From Schistocerca nitens (lineage: Eukaryota; Arthropoda; Insecta; Orthoptera; Acrididae), in NCBI RefSeq assembly GCF_023898315.1, contig NC_064617.1, forward strand, positions 715,129,202-715,193,201: a stretch of DNA of 64,000 bases. The letters are read 5' to 3'. The notes under the pieces are model-generated. The model did not search any database and was not told where the DNA came from. It saw nothing but the letters and a program-made list of their open reading frames with translations. Positions 1 to 10,149 of this stretch are shown here, in pieces; positions within the stretch are counted from its first letter, which is position 1, and every line of letters starts with the position of its first letter. The translations under genes were made by a program, and so were the position numbers.

Positions 1-330
1 TTTAGTACCCATGTGGATGACCTTGCTCTTTTCTTTGTTTGATGTCCCTTGTACCTCTTCTCGACTGTTATAAATGTTTGCCCCGCGTACGACATGCCAT
101 ATCTGCATATTTGGCTTTCGGAGACCTCTACCGTTTTTAAAATCAAAACTAAGATTTTTTTATCTTTCTTACAGGGAGCGGAATAGACTGGATCCCGTGT
201 TGTCGTACGTGTCTACCGATTTTTCCGGAGATTCTACCAGTGTAAAGCAAATAAGCGATTCTTGGTTCTCGAAATGATGAGACCAGTATCGTGGTGCTGA
301 CGACAATCTTCTGGGTCAGCGTAATCAAGC
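1..330. other. Anonymous DNA with one weak exon-like stretch
   Basis: No gene is recognised. A polypyrimidine run ending in 'tttcttacag' at about 155-174 resembles a 3' splice acceptor and is followed by about 68 bases that stay open in one frame before a weak 'gtaaag' donor-like site near 243. Nothing in the short translation is recognisable. Confidence 0.3.
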
Positions 331-450
331 AAAAAATGGTTCAAATGGCTCTGAGCACTATGGGACTTAACATCTATGGTCATCAGTCCCCTAGAACTTA
401 GAACTACTTAAACCTAACTAACCTAAGGACATCACACAACACCCAGTCAT
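331..450 (-). mobile_element. SINE fragment with B-type junction, 5'-truncated
   Basis: On the minus strand this is the shared A/B tail: 'aaatggttcaaatggctctg', then the 'taggttagttaggtttaag' block in reverse. It runs into 'acacaacacccagtcat', the junction seen only in family B (compare 9880-10086). The tRNA-like head is missing. Confidence 0.8.
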
Positions 451-618
451 AATCAAAGCATCTATAGAAATAAAGATGTGGGGTAATCCAATGCAACGGA
501 ACGGAGGTTTCAATTTCAACAGTGCTTTGGGTTCGGCGAGCAATATATTAAAATCTCAACGGCCATCTCATCCACCAGAGCTGGAAAATACTTAGAGAAC
601 GTGGGTTTCACGCATCTA

Positions 619-2040
619 CACTCCTGGAAATTGAAATAAGAACACCGTGAATTCATTGTCCCAGGAAGGGGAAACTTTATTGACACATTCCTGTGGTCAG
701 ATACATCACATGATCACACTGACAGAACCACAGGCACATAGACACAGGCAACAGAGCATGCACAATTTCGGCACTAGTACAGTGTATATCCACCTTTCGC
801 AGCAATGCAGGCTGCTATTCTCCCATGGAGACGATCGTAGAGATGCTGGATGTAGTCCTGTGGAACGCCTTGCCATGCCATTTCCACCTGGCACCTCAGT
901 TGGACCAGCGTTCGTGGTGGACGTGCAGACCGCGTGAGACGACGCTTCATCCAGTCCCAAACATGCTCAATGGGGGACAGATCCGGAGATCTTGCTGGCC
1001 AGGGTAGTTGACTTACACCTTCTAGAGCACGTTGGGTGGCACGGGATACATGCGGACGTGCATTGTCCTGTTGGAACAGCAAGTTTCCTTGCCGGTCTAG
1101 GAATGATAGAACGATGGGTTCGATGACGGTTTGGATGTACCGTGCACTATTCAGTGTCCCCTCGACGATCACCAGTGGTGTACGGCCAGTGTAGGAGATC
1201 GCTCCCCACACCATGATGCCGGGTGTTGGCCCTGTGTGCCTCAGTCGTATGCAGTCCCGATTGTGGCGCTCACCTGCACGGCGCCAAACACGCATACGAC
1301 CATCATTGGCACCAAGGCAGAAGCGACTCTCATCGCTGAAGACGACACGTCTCCATTCGTCCCTCCATTCACGCCTGTCGCGACACCACTGGAGGCGGGC
1401 TGCACGATGTTGGGGCGTGAGCGGAAGACGGCCTAACGGTGTGCGGGACCGTAGCCCAGCTTCATGGAGACGGTTGCGAATGGTCCTCGCCGATACCCCA
1501 GGAGCAACAGTGTCCCTAATTTGCTGGGAAGTGGCGGTGCGGTCCCCTACGGCACTGCGTAGGATCCTACGGTCTTGGCGTGCATCCGTGCGTCGCTGCG
1601 GTCCGGTCCCAGGTCGACGGGCACGTGCACCTTCCGCCGACCACTGGCGACAACATCGATGTACTGTGGAGACCTCACGCCCCACGTGTTGAGCAATTCG
1701 GCGGTACGTCCACCCGGCCTCCCGCATGCCCACTATACGCCCTCGCCCAAAGTCCGTCAACTGCACATACGGTTCACGTCCACGCTGTCGCGGCATGCTA
1801 CCAGTGTTAAAGACTGCGATGGAGCTCCGTATGCCACGGCAAACTGGCTGACACTGACGGCGGCGGTGCCCAAATGCTGCGCAGCTAGCGCCATTCGACG
1901 GCCAACACCGCGGTTCCTGGTGTGTCCGCTGTGCCGTGCGTGTGATCATTGCTTGTACAGCCCTCTCGCAGTGTCCGGAGCAAGTATGGTGGGTCTGACA
2001 CACCGGTGTCAATGTGTTCTTTTTTCCATTTCCAGGAGTG
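619..2040 (-). mobile_element. Tc1-like DD32E transposon, copy 1, complete
   Basis: A 1,422-bp element flanked by TA (617-618 and 2041-2042). The TIRs start 'cactcctggaaat' and match at 25 of 27 bases. It carries one intact transposase on the minus strand. Near-identical copies lie at 18314-19735 and 27265-28644. It is inserted inside a LINE RT motif. Confidence 0.95.
774..1796 (-). CDS. Tc1-like DD32E transposase, intact (340 aa)
   Basis: A cut-and-paste transposase of the IS630/Tc1/mariner superfamily, acting on the element's own TIRs in the nucleus. It has two N-terminal helix-turn-helix regions (about residues 12-48 and 75-115) joined by a basic GRPR-like stretch (60-70). The DDE catalytic domain has D155 (in VVFSDESRF), D244 (in FQQDNARPH) and E277 (in SPDLSPIEH). 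The D244-E277 spacing is 32 residues, not the 34 usual for Tc1. The start at MPRQRG is chosen because copy 3 has an upstream in-frame stop; here the frame is open 83 codons further up, into the TIR, which is probably untranslated. It differs from copy 2 at 8 of 340 residues. Confidence 0.93.
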   Translation of the reverse strand: MPRQRGREPYVQLTDFGRGRIVGMREAGWTYRRIAQHVGREVSTVHRCCRQWSAEGARARRPGTGPQRRTDARQDRRILRSAVGDRTATSQQIRDTVAPGVSARTIRNRLHEAGLRSRTPLGRLPLTPQHRAARLQWCRDRREWRDEWRRVVFSDESRFCLGANDGRMRVWRRAGERHNRDCIRLRHTGPTPGIMVWGAISYTGRTPLVIVEGTLNSARYIQTVIEPIVLSFLDRQGNLLFQQDNARPHVSRATQRALEGVSQLPWPARSPDLSPIEHVWDWMKRRLTRSARPPRTLVQLRCQVEMAWQGVPQDYIQHLYDRLHGRIAACIAAKGGYTLY

Positions 2041-2840
2041 TACAATGCGAGGTATCAAAAACAAATGAACATCACATCCACGAGATCCGGAAAGCAGTAA
2101 ATACCGGCACCCATGTGGATTTCAGTTTCCTTGACTTCCAGAAGGCGTACAACAAATTTGTGCACTGCTGCCTAATGAACAAAATATGATAGTGACTGGA
2201 TTGAAGAGATAACAGCAATCAGAACAGCTCATGTCGCTCTTCAGACGTAAATGTAATCACTAGTTTTCGCAATACATAAAAATAAACTAGTGGACAAAGT
2301 CGGAAGTGTCGTGAGGCTTTTCACAGATTACGCTATTGCCTATTGTATACGGAGAAGTGGCAACGACAGAATACTGTATCTGAATGCAGGAAAACCTGCA
2401 GAAGATCGACACGTGGTGCAGGCATTTTCAGTTGATCCTCAACGTAAACAAATCTAACATACTGCCGGTAAATAGGCAGAAATCCCCCATGTTATGTGAC
2501 TGAACATTTACAGAACTGTCACTGGTAGCAGTCATATCCATCAGATATCTAGAAGAGTGCGTGTGGAGCGATTGAAAATGGAGCGACCACATACAGGTAA
2601 CTGCAGGTAACGCTGATGTCAGTGTGAGATTCATCGGAAGCGCCCTCAAAAAGTGTAGTCCACCCACAGAAGAGGTAGGTTAAAAAACCCTCGTTGGACC
2701 AACGGTTGAAAATTGTTCTTTAGTCTGAGAACCGTTCTGTATAGGATTGATAGAGGAAACAGAGGAGATACAACGGAGAACAGCGCGTGTCGTTGCAGTT
2801 TCATTTAGTAAGGGTGAAACCGTCACGGGAATGCTAAGTG

Positions 2841-3033
2841 GGCCGCGCGTGGTTGCCACGCGGTCTAGGGCGCCTGGCCACTGTTCGCGCGGCTCCCCCC
2901 GTCGGATGTTCGAGTCCTCTCTCGGGCATGGGTGTGTTCGTTGTCCTTAGAGTAAGTTAGTTTAAGTTAGATTAAGTAGTGTTTAAGCCAAGGGGCCGAT
3001 AACCTCAGCAGTTTGGTCCCCAAGGAACACAAA
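2841..3033 (+). mobile_element. SINE family E
   Basis: It starts 'ggccgcgcgtggttgccacg', carries a box-B-like 'gttcgagtcctctc', and has a tail 'gtccttagagtaagttag' that is a diverged form of the A/B tail. An 11-bp target-site duplication, 'aatgctaagtg', lies at 2830-2840 and 3034-3044. It is inserted in the LINE C-terminal region. Confidence 0.9.
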
Positions 3034-3621
3034 AATGCTAAGTGAACTACAATGGCAGACGCTTCATGAATGGCGTTCTTTGCCGCAGTGTGATTTACTG
3101 TTAAAATTCAGAGAGCGTACGTTCCTAATGGAAACAGGTAGTAAATTTCTTCCTTCTGCCTATGTCTCATGTAAAGACCGTGATGTAAAATTCGAGAGAT
3201 TCGAGATCACACGGAGGCTTAGCAAAAATCGTTCTTTCCGCGGACCATTTCGCGACTGGAACGTGAAACGGGGGAAGTGACAGTGTTACCCAATGTATCC
3301 TCCGTCACACACCATATAGTGGCATGCGGAATACAGATGTAGATCTAGATATAGAAATGTTGTAGCGGGTACTGGGAGGCGAACTGGGGTATCAACAGCG
3401 GTGCGCCACCAACAATATTTCACATTCTCGTCGGAGTTCCAGTGACGAGTACGTCTAACAAAAACAGCTATCACCACTTCAACAGACACACCTACATACA
3501 TACTCCGTAAGTTACCGTATGGTGTATGGCGGATTGTACCCTGTATCGTCACTGTTCATTTTGATTCCAGTTCCACTAGGAAAAAGGATGTAGGAGAAGC
3601 GACTGTGTGTATGCCTCTATA

Positions 3622-4909
3622 CGAGGGGCGTTTGAAAAGTTCGTGCAAAACTAAGAACTACTTATGCGTTTGGGGTAAACCCTTTTTATTTTTCGACATA
3701 GTCTCCTTTTAGTCTTATACCCTTCGCCCAGCGCTGTTCTAATTTTTTGATCCCTTACGAATAATAGGAATAGTTCAAGTGTGCAAAATAGTTATTAGTT
3801 GCTGCAATCACCTCGTCGTTTGAATAAAATCTTTGCCCCACCAGCCATTTCTTCAAATTGGGGGACAAATAGTAGTCCAAGGGAGCCAAGTCTGGAGAAT
3901 AGGGGGGATGTGAAACGAGATGGAATCCTATTTCCATTAATTTTGCGACCACAACTGCTGAGGTGTGTGCTGGTGCATTGTCGTGAGGAAAAGGACTTCT
4001 TTGCGGTCCAATCGCTGGCGTTTTTCTTGCAGCTCGGTTTTCAAACGGTCCAATAACGATGAATAACATGCACATGTAATAGTTTTACCCTTTACTACAT
4101 AGTCGATGAGGATTATCCCTTGCGAATCCCAAAAGTCAGTCGCCATAACCTTTCTGGTCGAAGGAATGGTTTTTACCTTTTTTGGTGCAGATTCTCCCTT
4201 GGTAACCCATTGTTTAGATTGTTTTTTGGTCCCAAGAGTATAGTAATGTATCCATGTTTCATCCACAGTGACGAAACGACGCTTAAAGTCCTGCAGATTC
4301 TTCCTGAACAACTGCAAACCATCCTTGCAACACTTCACACGATTCCGATTTTGGTCAAGCGTGAGGAATCGCAAAACCCATCTTGTGGATAGCTTTCTCA
4401 TGTACAAATTTTTATGCAAAGTATTATATACCTGTTCATTTGAGATGCCCACAGCACTAGCAATCTCACGCACCTTAACTCTTCTGTCATCCATCACCAT
4501 ATCATGGATTTTATCAATGATTTCTGGAGTCATAACCTCCGCAGGGAGTCCAGAAGACGTTCAGCATCACTTGTGCCCATATGGCCGCTCCGAAAACTTT
4601 GAAACCACTTGTAAACTGTTCTTATCGAAGGTGCAGAGTCACCGTAATTTTATCGAGCTTCTGTTTAGTCTCCTGTGGCATTTTGTCTTTCGTAAAGTAA
4701 TGTTCAGTCACCAAACGAAATTCTTTTTCGTCCATTTTTTGACAATTACTCGACTTCCTTGATTCACACGAATGCCAAACACAAAGAAATAGTCCAATAT
4801 GGCTGAAACTTGGTGTGCGTTCTTTCCAGAGATACTACTAAGTATGACCTCGATACGCGTCGGTGGTGCCATCTCTCGGACTTTGCACGGACTATTCAAA
4901 CGCCCCTCG
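3622..4909 (-). mobile_element. Mariner (DD34D) element, degraded
   Basis: 1,288 bp bounded by TA (3620-3621 and 4910-4911). The TIRs start 'cgaggggcgtttgaa' and match at 26 of 28 bases. It is inserted into a minus-strand LINE 3' end and carries one broken transposase. Confidence 0.92.
3686..4735 (-). pseudogene. Mariner transposase pseudogene (DD34D)
   Basis: Full-length in extent (350 codons including the stop, as in typical mariners) but broken. It starts with MDEKEFRLVTEHYF at 4735. The N-terminal DNA-binding region is frameshifted near 4540-4620. The middle (4533-3937) is open and carries the first catalytic Asp in FVTVDETWI. A second frameshift near 4000 separates it from 'HDNAPAHTS' and 'YSPDLAPLDYY'. 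The Asp-Asp spacing there is 34 residues, as expected for mariner. It probably ended GDYVEK. SETMAR-like proteins descend from this superfamily, but this copy cannot be functional. Confidence 0.9.
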
Positions 4910-4957
4910 TACGAGACCTCATTTCTCTTTATCTCCATAGTCGTTATGCGAAAAGTA

Positions 4958-6125
4958 CTCTGAGGTGACAAAAGTCATGGGATACCTCCTAATACCACGT
5001 CGGACCTCTTTTTAACCGCGTAGTACAGCAACTCGACTTAGTATGCACTCAAAAAGTTGTTTGAAGTGCCCTGCAGAAATAGCGAGTCATTTTGCCTCTG
5101 TAGAGGTCCATAATTGCCGAAGGGTTGCCCGTGCAGGATTTATGCACGAAATGACTTCTCAGTTATGTCCCATAAATGTTCAATCGGATTCATGTCGGGC
5201 GATCTGGGTGGCCAAATTATTAGCTCGAACTGTCCAGAAGGTTCTTTAAACTAACCGCGAGCAATTGAGGACCGGTAACTTGGCGCATTGTGATCCATAA
5301 AAATTGCATAGTTGTTTGGAAACATGAAGGCCATGAATGGCTGCAAATGGCCTTCAAGTAGCCGAATATAACCATTTCCAGTCAATTATCGGTTCAGTTG
5401 GACCAGGGGACCCAGTCTATTCCATGTAGACAGCCCACACCATTGTGGAGCCACCACCAGCTAGCACAGTATCTTGTTGACAACTTTGGTCCATTGCTTC
5501 GTGCGTCAGTGCCACACTCGAACCTACCATCAGCTCTTTCCTACTGAAATCCGGACTCATCTGACCAGGCCACGGGTTTTCAGTCGTCTAGTGTCCAACC
5601 CATATGGCCACGATACCAGGAGAGGCGCTGGATACCGTGGTTTTAGCAGAGGCACTCGCGTCGGTAGTCTGCTGTCATAGCCCATTAACGCCAAATTTCT
5701 CCGGACTGTCCTAAAGGATACGTTCGTCGTACGTCCCACCACTGATTTATGCAGTTATTTCACTCAGTGTTGCTTGTCTCTCATCACTGACAACTCTACG
5801 CAGACGCTGCTGCTCTGGGACGTTAAATGAAGGCCGTCAGCCACTGCGTTGACCACTCTTGACAATGTGGATTTTGGAATATTGAATTCCTTAATGATTT
5901 TCGAAATGGAATGCCCCATGCGTGTAGCTACAACTACCATCCCGCGTAAAAAGTGTATTAAGTGCCCCCGTGCGGTCATAATCACGTCGGAAACCTTTTC
6001 ACACGAATCACTCTAGTGCAAAAGACAACTCCACAAATGCACTGCCGGTTTATACTTTGTGTAACCGATACTACTTCATCCATATATATGCACATCGGTA
6101 TCCCATGACTTCTTACATCCCAGTG
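4958..6125 (-). mobile_element. Tc1-like element, 1,168 bp, decayed
   Basis: Bounded by TA (4956-4957 and 6126-6127). The left end 'ctctgaggtgacaaaagtca' and the inverted right end match at 20 of 27 bases. It is related to the element at 57649-59676, which shares the 'gaggtgacaaaag' TIR and subterminal sequence. It is inserted in the same LINE 3' end as the mariner next to it. Confidence 0.85.
5000..5985 (-). pseudogene. Tc1-like transposase relic
   Basis: A decayed transposase read from 5985 downward. The N-terminus keeps a helix-turn-helix-like stretch (MGHSISKIIKEFNIPKSTLS). A middle piece, 'NVSFRTVRRNLALMGYDSR', matches the second DNA-binding region of Tc1 proteins. The catalytic half is broken by many stops, though remnants of 'FPNNYAIFMDHNAP' are visible. 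The 59-kb copy shares its layout. No catalytic triad is intact. Confidence 0.75.
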
Positions 6126-6997
6126 TACGTTGGTGGCTGCAAATTCGTTCTTTCTTCAACTTCTCTTAACTTTCTCAATAGTATTACCAGAAAAGATCGT
6201 CACCTTTTTTCTCGGGATCCCTATTTGAGTTCACGAAGCATCTGAATTTCCTTCGACGTGTTCCTTTAATCCGACCTGATGGAGATCCCAAAAATTCGAG
6301 CATTACCCAAGAATGCGTCGCACTGGCGATCTCTATGCGATTTCCTTTATAGATTAATACTTTCCTAAAACTCTCCCAATAAACCGAAGTCAACCATTCG
6401 GCTTTCCTGCCATCGTCCGTGTGTGCTTGTTCCATTTCATATCGCTTTGCAACATCACGCATAGATATGTAATCGACGTGAATGTGTCAAGCAACACACT
6501 ACTAATGCTGTATTAGAACTTGCGGGACTGTTTCTCCTATTCACCAATATTAACTTACATTTTTCTACATTTAACGCAAAGTGCCTTAAGGAAGACTTCT
6601 AGGTCGATCGTCGGAACACGAGGGTTGTCCAGAAAGTAAGTTCCGATCGGTCGCGAAATGGAAACCACTGAGAAAATCCGGTAAAGCTTTACTCAGATGT
6701 GTTGGGCAGTGTCTCTAGTATGCAAGTCGCTCGTGTCGCGTCGCTCTTTTCAGTTTTGAGTAAACAGTGAACACTTAAAGATGCATAGGGAATAGCGTCT
6801 CCCACCAAGTATGAGGGCCTGGTTAGAGATTTCGCCTGTGCCGTGCAACCCACATAACACAACTGTCGAACAGTTCCTTCTTCATGCCAATTCTCGGCCA
6901 CACACTGCAGGGGCAATGAAGACGCTCCTGCGTCGTTTCCGATGAGAAGTCTTTGATCGCCCACAATACAGTCCGTTATTGGCTCCCCCTGAGTCTC

Positions 6998-9430
6998 ATA
7001 TCCGCTCACAAGAACCTACATCTACATATATACTCCGCCAGCCACCAAGCGGTGTGTGGCGGTGGGCACAATTCGCGCCAAAGTTATATTTCTCCCCCTC
7101 TGTTCCACTCACGGATCGCGGGAGGGAAAAACGACTGTCTGAACGCCTCAGTACGAGCTCTTATTTCCCTTATTTTTGAATGATGATCATTACGCGATTT
7201 GAAAGTTGGTGGTAATAATACAGTGAAACCTCTATATAACATTTTTCAAGGGACCACAAATTCTGAACACTGTATGGAGGAAAACACTATAAAGAAGGCT
7301 TCCAAATAATAATTGTAGGGCATTACTGAAGATCGTGATACCACTAATCAGCTTCGACAAATGGTGCCATAGGATGACATTTTAAATTTTCACAACACTG
7401 TAATATGATATTCATCGAAAATGATCAATGTATCGAATGATTAGTTTTTTGTAATTAAAACATGGGGTCCGGTAGGTGGATGGGTGAAAGTAAATGGCGC
7501 CAAAAAGATCGCAAGCAGAATGTGTGTCACATGTCACGTGACCAGGTTCTGCCGCTGACATATGAAATACGCTGAGCACGGGCTTTCCGATCCGGTGCAA
7601 ACTGTGAATCCACAGAACGGAAAATGATGCGTCTACATCCAGTCACTTAAACATTATAAAGAGGTAAATAATTGACCAGGGTTCCAAAAATATGAGTGTT
7701 ACATGGAGGAAATTGTAATATAGAGGAAACACAGTAAAGAGGAAAATTTAACATTGTTTATATGGGCTTTTAGTCGGGACCGAAAAAAAACAGATGTAAC
7801 ATAGAGGAAAACATTATATGGAGGAACGTTATGAAGATTGGATTTTGGAATTTAGTGACCAGCCCTTTCTGTTTAGCGCGTCGTCTATCTGCAAGTGTGT
7901 CCCACTTCAAACTTTCTATGACATTTGTAACGCTGTCGCGATGGCTAAATGTACCTGTCACGAATCCTGCCGCTCTTCTTTGGACTTTCTCAATCTCTTG
8001 AATCAAACCCAAATGGTAAGGGTCCCATACAGACGAACAATAAGAATGGACGAACTAACGTATTGTAAGTTATTTCCTTTGTTGAAGGACTGCATCGCTT
8101 CAGGATTCTACCAATAAACCGCAATCTAGAGTTCGCCTTACCCGTTACTTGTGTAATCTGATCATTCAATTTGAGATCATTTCGAATAGTCACACCCAGA
8201 TACTTGACTGATGTTACCGCTTCCAAAGACTGATCATTTATTTTGTACTCATACATTAATGGGGAATTTCGCCTTGTTGTACGCAGCAGGTTACAGTTAC
8301 TAATATTGAGAGATAACTGCCAGTCATTACACCACGCATTTATTGTCTGCAAAGCCTCATTGATTTGTTCACAACTTTTCGTGTGATACTACTCTCCTGT
8401 AGACTACAGCATCATCGGCAAACAGTCTAAGGCCGCTGTCAGTACCATCAACCAGATCGTTTATATAAATCAAAAAAAGCAGAGGACCTATTATGCTGCC
8501 CTGGGGCACATCTGAAGTTACTCTTGTTTCTGCTGAAGTTACTCCGTTCAGGACGACATACTGCTCCCTGTCTGTTAGAAAACTTTCTATCCAATCGCAT
8601 ATGTCATTGGATAGACCGTAAGCACGCACTTTTTGTAGCAAGCGACAGTGCAGAACTGAGTCGAACGCCTTTCGAAAGTCGAGAAATATGGCATCAACCT
8701 GGGAGCCGGTATCTAGAGCCTGTTGTATACCATGCACAAAGAGGGCCAGCTGTGTCTCACATGGCCGCTGTTTCCTAAAACCGTGCTTGTTTCTGCATAT
8801 GAGCTTCTCAGAGTCTAGAAAGGTCATTACGTCTGAACACAAAATATGTTCCATGATTCTACAACAAATCGATGTCAGTGAAATTGGCTGGTAATAATGT
8901 GCATCCGATTTTCTACCCTTTTTATAGATTGCTGTGATCTGGGCCTTCTAACAGTCCCGTGGGACTTTCCGCCGTTCCAATGATCTCTGATAGATGACGG
9001 ATAAAAATGGTGCTATATTTGTAGCATAGTCAACATAAAATCTTACGGGGATACCGTCTGGGCGAGATGCCTTTCTGCCTTCTAAGGATCTTAACTGTTT
9101 TACAATCCCAGATACACTAAACACTATGTCAGCCATTCTTACGTTTGTTCGATAGTTGAAAGGGGGAATGGTGCTGCAGTCCTCTATCGTAAACGAGTTT
9201 TTGAGAGCTAGGTTTAGAATTTCAGCCTTCTGTTTATCATCATCAGTTATATTACCCGTACTGTCAGCAAGAGAAGGTATTGAATTATTTGTATCGTTCA
9301 TAGATTTTACGTACGACCAAAATTTTTTGGGGTTATTTTTAGAATCTGCAGATAAAATATTGCTTTCAAATTCGTTAAAAGAGTCTCTCATTGTCCTTCA
9401 GACAGCTGCTTTCATTTCGCATAATTTCTA
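6998..9430 (-). pseudogene. CR1/Jockey-like LINE, 5'-truncated, minus strand
   Basis: This copy has the best-preserved RT domain of its family. Reading from 9430 downward: an endonuclease-RT linker (NNPKKFWSYVKSM), 'RKASRPDGIPVRF', 'KHGFRKQRPCETQ', 'FLDFRKAFDSVLHC', 'DVPQGSIIGPLLFLIYIN' and the catalytic 'LRLFADDAVVYR' (FADD at about 8408-8424). Then come 'YLGVTI' and 'VQRRAAGFV'. Stops near 8948 and 8369 and frameshifts near 8350 and 8010 inactivate it. The 3' end (7215-6998) keeps 'FPPAIRE' and a 'tgtagatgtaggt' tail. It is interrupted by the repeat block at 7221-7849. The endonuclease domain is missing, as in a typical 5'-truncated insertion. Confidence 0.88.
7221..7849. repeat. TA-flanked block with repeated GAGGAAA motifs, inside the LINE
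   Basis: It splits the LINE and starts, after TA at 7219-7220, with 'cagtgaaacctctatataac'. The motif 'ATRGAGGAAA' or a close variant recurs at about 7274, 7698, 7714, 7730, 7803 and 7818, with an inverted form at the start. It could be a non-autonomous DNA transposon with subterminal repeats. The right end is not a clean match to the left. No coding potential is seen. Confidence 0.45.
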
Positions 9431-9490
9431 AGACAAAATTTTTCTACAGACAACGGCCTGCAGACCAGTGCAGATAACTGGCCGAAAGTA

Positions 9491-9633
9491 CAATGGTTCC
9501 AATGGCTCTCAGGACTATGGGATTTAACTTCTGAGGTCATCAGTCCCCTAGAACTTAGAACTACTTAAACCTATCTAACCTAAGGACATCACACACATCC
9601 ATGCCCCAGGCAGGGTTCGAACCTGTGACCGTA
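9491..9633 (-). mobile_element. SINE family A, 5'-truncated
   Basis: Family A tail and box B ('ggttcgaacctg') on the minus strand, with the box A part missing. A near-perfect duplication, 'gccgaaagta' (9481-9490) and 'gccgaaagca' (9634-9643), flanks it. Confidence 0.85.
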
Positions 9634-9879
9634 GCCGAAAGCACAGGCGGCTGCTTTCTATGAAGAGGATATTGGAAAGTTGATTCAACACTACGACAAC
9701 ACTCCAAGTTGGAGCGGCGACTATGTAGAGTAGTAGGTGGAAGGTGTACCTAACTGTTGCAAATAAAACGTTTCTGGTTTTCAGTGTGGTTTCCATTTCG
9801 CGACAACCCTCCTATTGTGCACAAAAGTGGAGTCTGCAATTGGAGCGAACATCGGAAAGCACACCATTAATAAATTACT

Positions 9880-10086
9880 GCCCACATCTCGTGGTCGTGC
9901 GGTAGCGTTCTCGCTTCCCACGCCCGGGTTCCCGGGTTCGATTCCCGGCGGGGTCAGGGATTTTCTCTGCCTCGTGATGGCTGGGTGTTGTGTGATGTCC
10001 TTAGGTTAGTTAGGTTTAAGTAGTTCTAAGTTCTAGGGGACTGATGACCATAGATGTTAAGTCCCATAGTGCTCAGAGCCATTTTG
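9880..10086 (+). mobile_element. SINE family B, full length, tRNA-Gly-like head
   Basis: The head 'gtggtcgtgcggtagcg' (box A) and 'gggttcgattcccggc' (box B) resembles tRNA-Gly; the inferred anticodon loop 'ttcccac' gives CCC. A 'ggctgggtgttgtgtgatgt' junction leads into the same tail as family A. A perfect 11-bp target-site duplication, 'aataaattact', lies at 9869-9879 and 10087-10097. It is probably a Pol III transcription unit mobilised by a LINE. Confidence 0.93.
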
Positions 10087-10149
10087 AATAAATTACTCTA
10101 AGGTAATCTGCGGATAAGAAATGGAGGACCGCAGCAGTAGGTTAGTATC

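Larger units (their letters stand above)
590..3352 (+). pseudogene. CR1/Jockey-like LINE reverse transcriptase relic, split by a Tc1 and a SINE
   Basis: This is a decayed non-LTR retrotransposon on the plus strand. Joining 590-618 to 2043 gives a degenerate version of the RT motif that reads KHGFRKQRPCETQ in the related copy at 7850-9430. It is followed by the 'FLDFQKAYNKFVHC' motif near 2125-2160. Further on are traces of the RT thumb ('ELQWQTLHEWRSLPQCDLL' after 3034) and a 3' end with a 'catgcggaatacagatgtag' tail that stops near 3352. Many stops and frameshifts make it non-functional. The Tc1-like element at 619-2040 interrupts the RT motif, and the SINE at 2841-3033 interrupts the C-terminal part. 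The clade is inferred from motif style only. Confidence 0.75.
3486..6602 (-). pseudogene. LINE 3' end, minus strand, split by a mariner and a Tc1
   Basis: Three pieces (about 3486-3621, 4910-4957 and 6126-6602) join into one CR1/Jockey-like LINE 3' portion on the minus strand. The 3' terminus at 3486 carries the 'tacatacatactccgtaag' tail. The outer segment contains the 'ctcccaataaaccgaagtc' and 'ttccatttcatatcgcttt' blocks that I recognise from orthopteran LINEs. The two DNA transposons between them are each bounded by TA. No open reading frame survives. Confidence 0.7.
6619..9812 (+). pseudogene. Internally deleted mariner relic split by a LINE and a SINE
   Basis: The 5' end is 'cgagggttgtccagaaag...gcgaaatggaaacca' and the 3' end carries 'tggtttccatttcgcgacaa', an inverted match. 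From about 6855 the frame reads 'LLHANSRPHTAGAMKTLLRR' and 'YSPLLAPPESH', the second half of a mariner catalytic domain with the key Asp lost (HDN changed to HAN). The protein resumes at about 9648 with 'FYEEDIGKLIQHYDN' and ends 'GDYVE', followed by stops. The N-terminal half is absent. The gap is filled by LINE sequence (6998-9430) and a SINE. Confidence 0.7.

Noticed and set aside
1797..2045. 83-residue N-terminal extension of Tc1 copy 1
   Set aside because: It runs into the TIR and is stopped in copy 3; the conserved protein starts at MPRQRG.
1213..2189. Plus-strand ORFs of 101-204 codons over Tc1 copy 1 (and equivalents in copies 2 and 3)
   Set aside because: They are antisense shadows of a GC-rich transposase gene, repeated identically in each copy.
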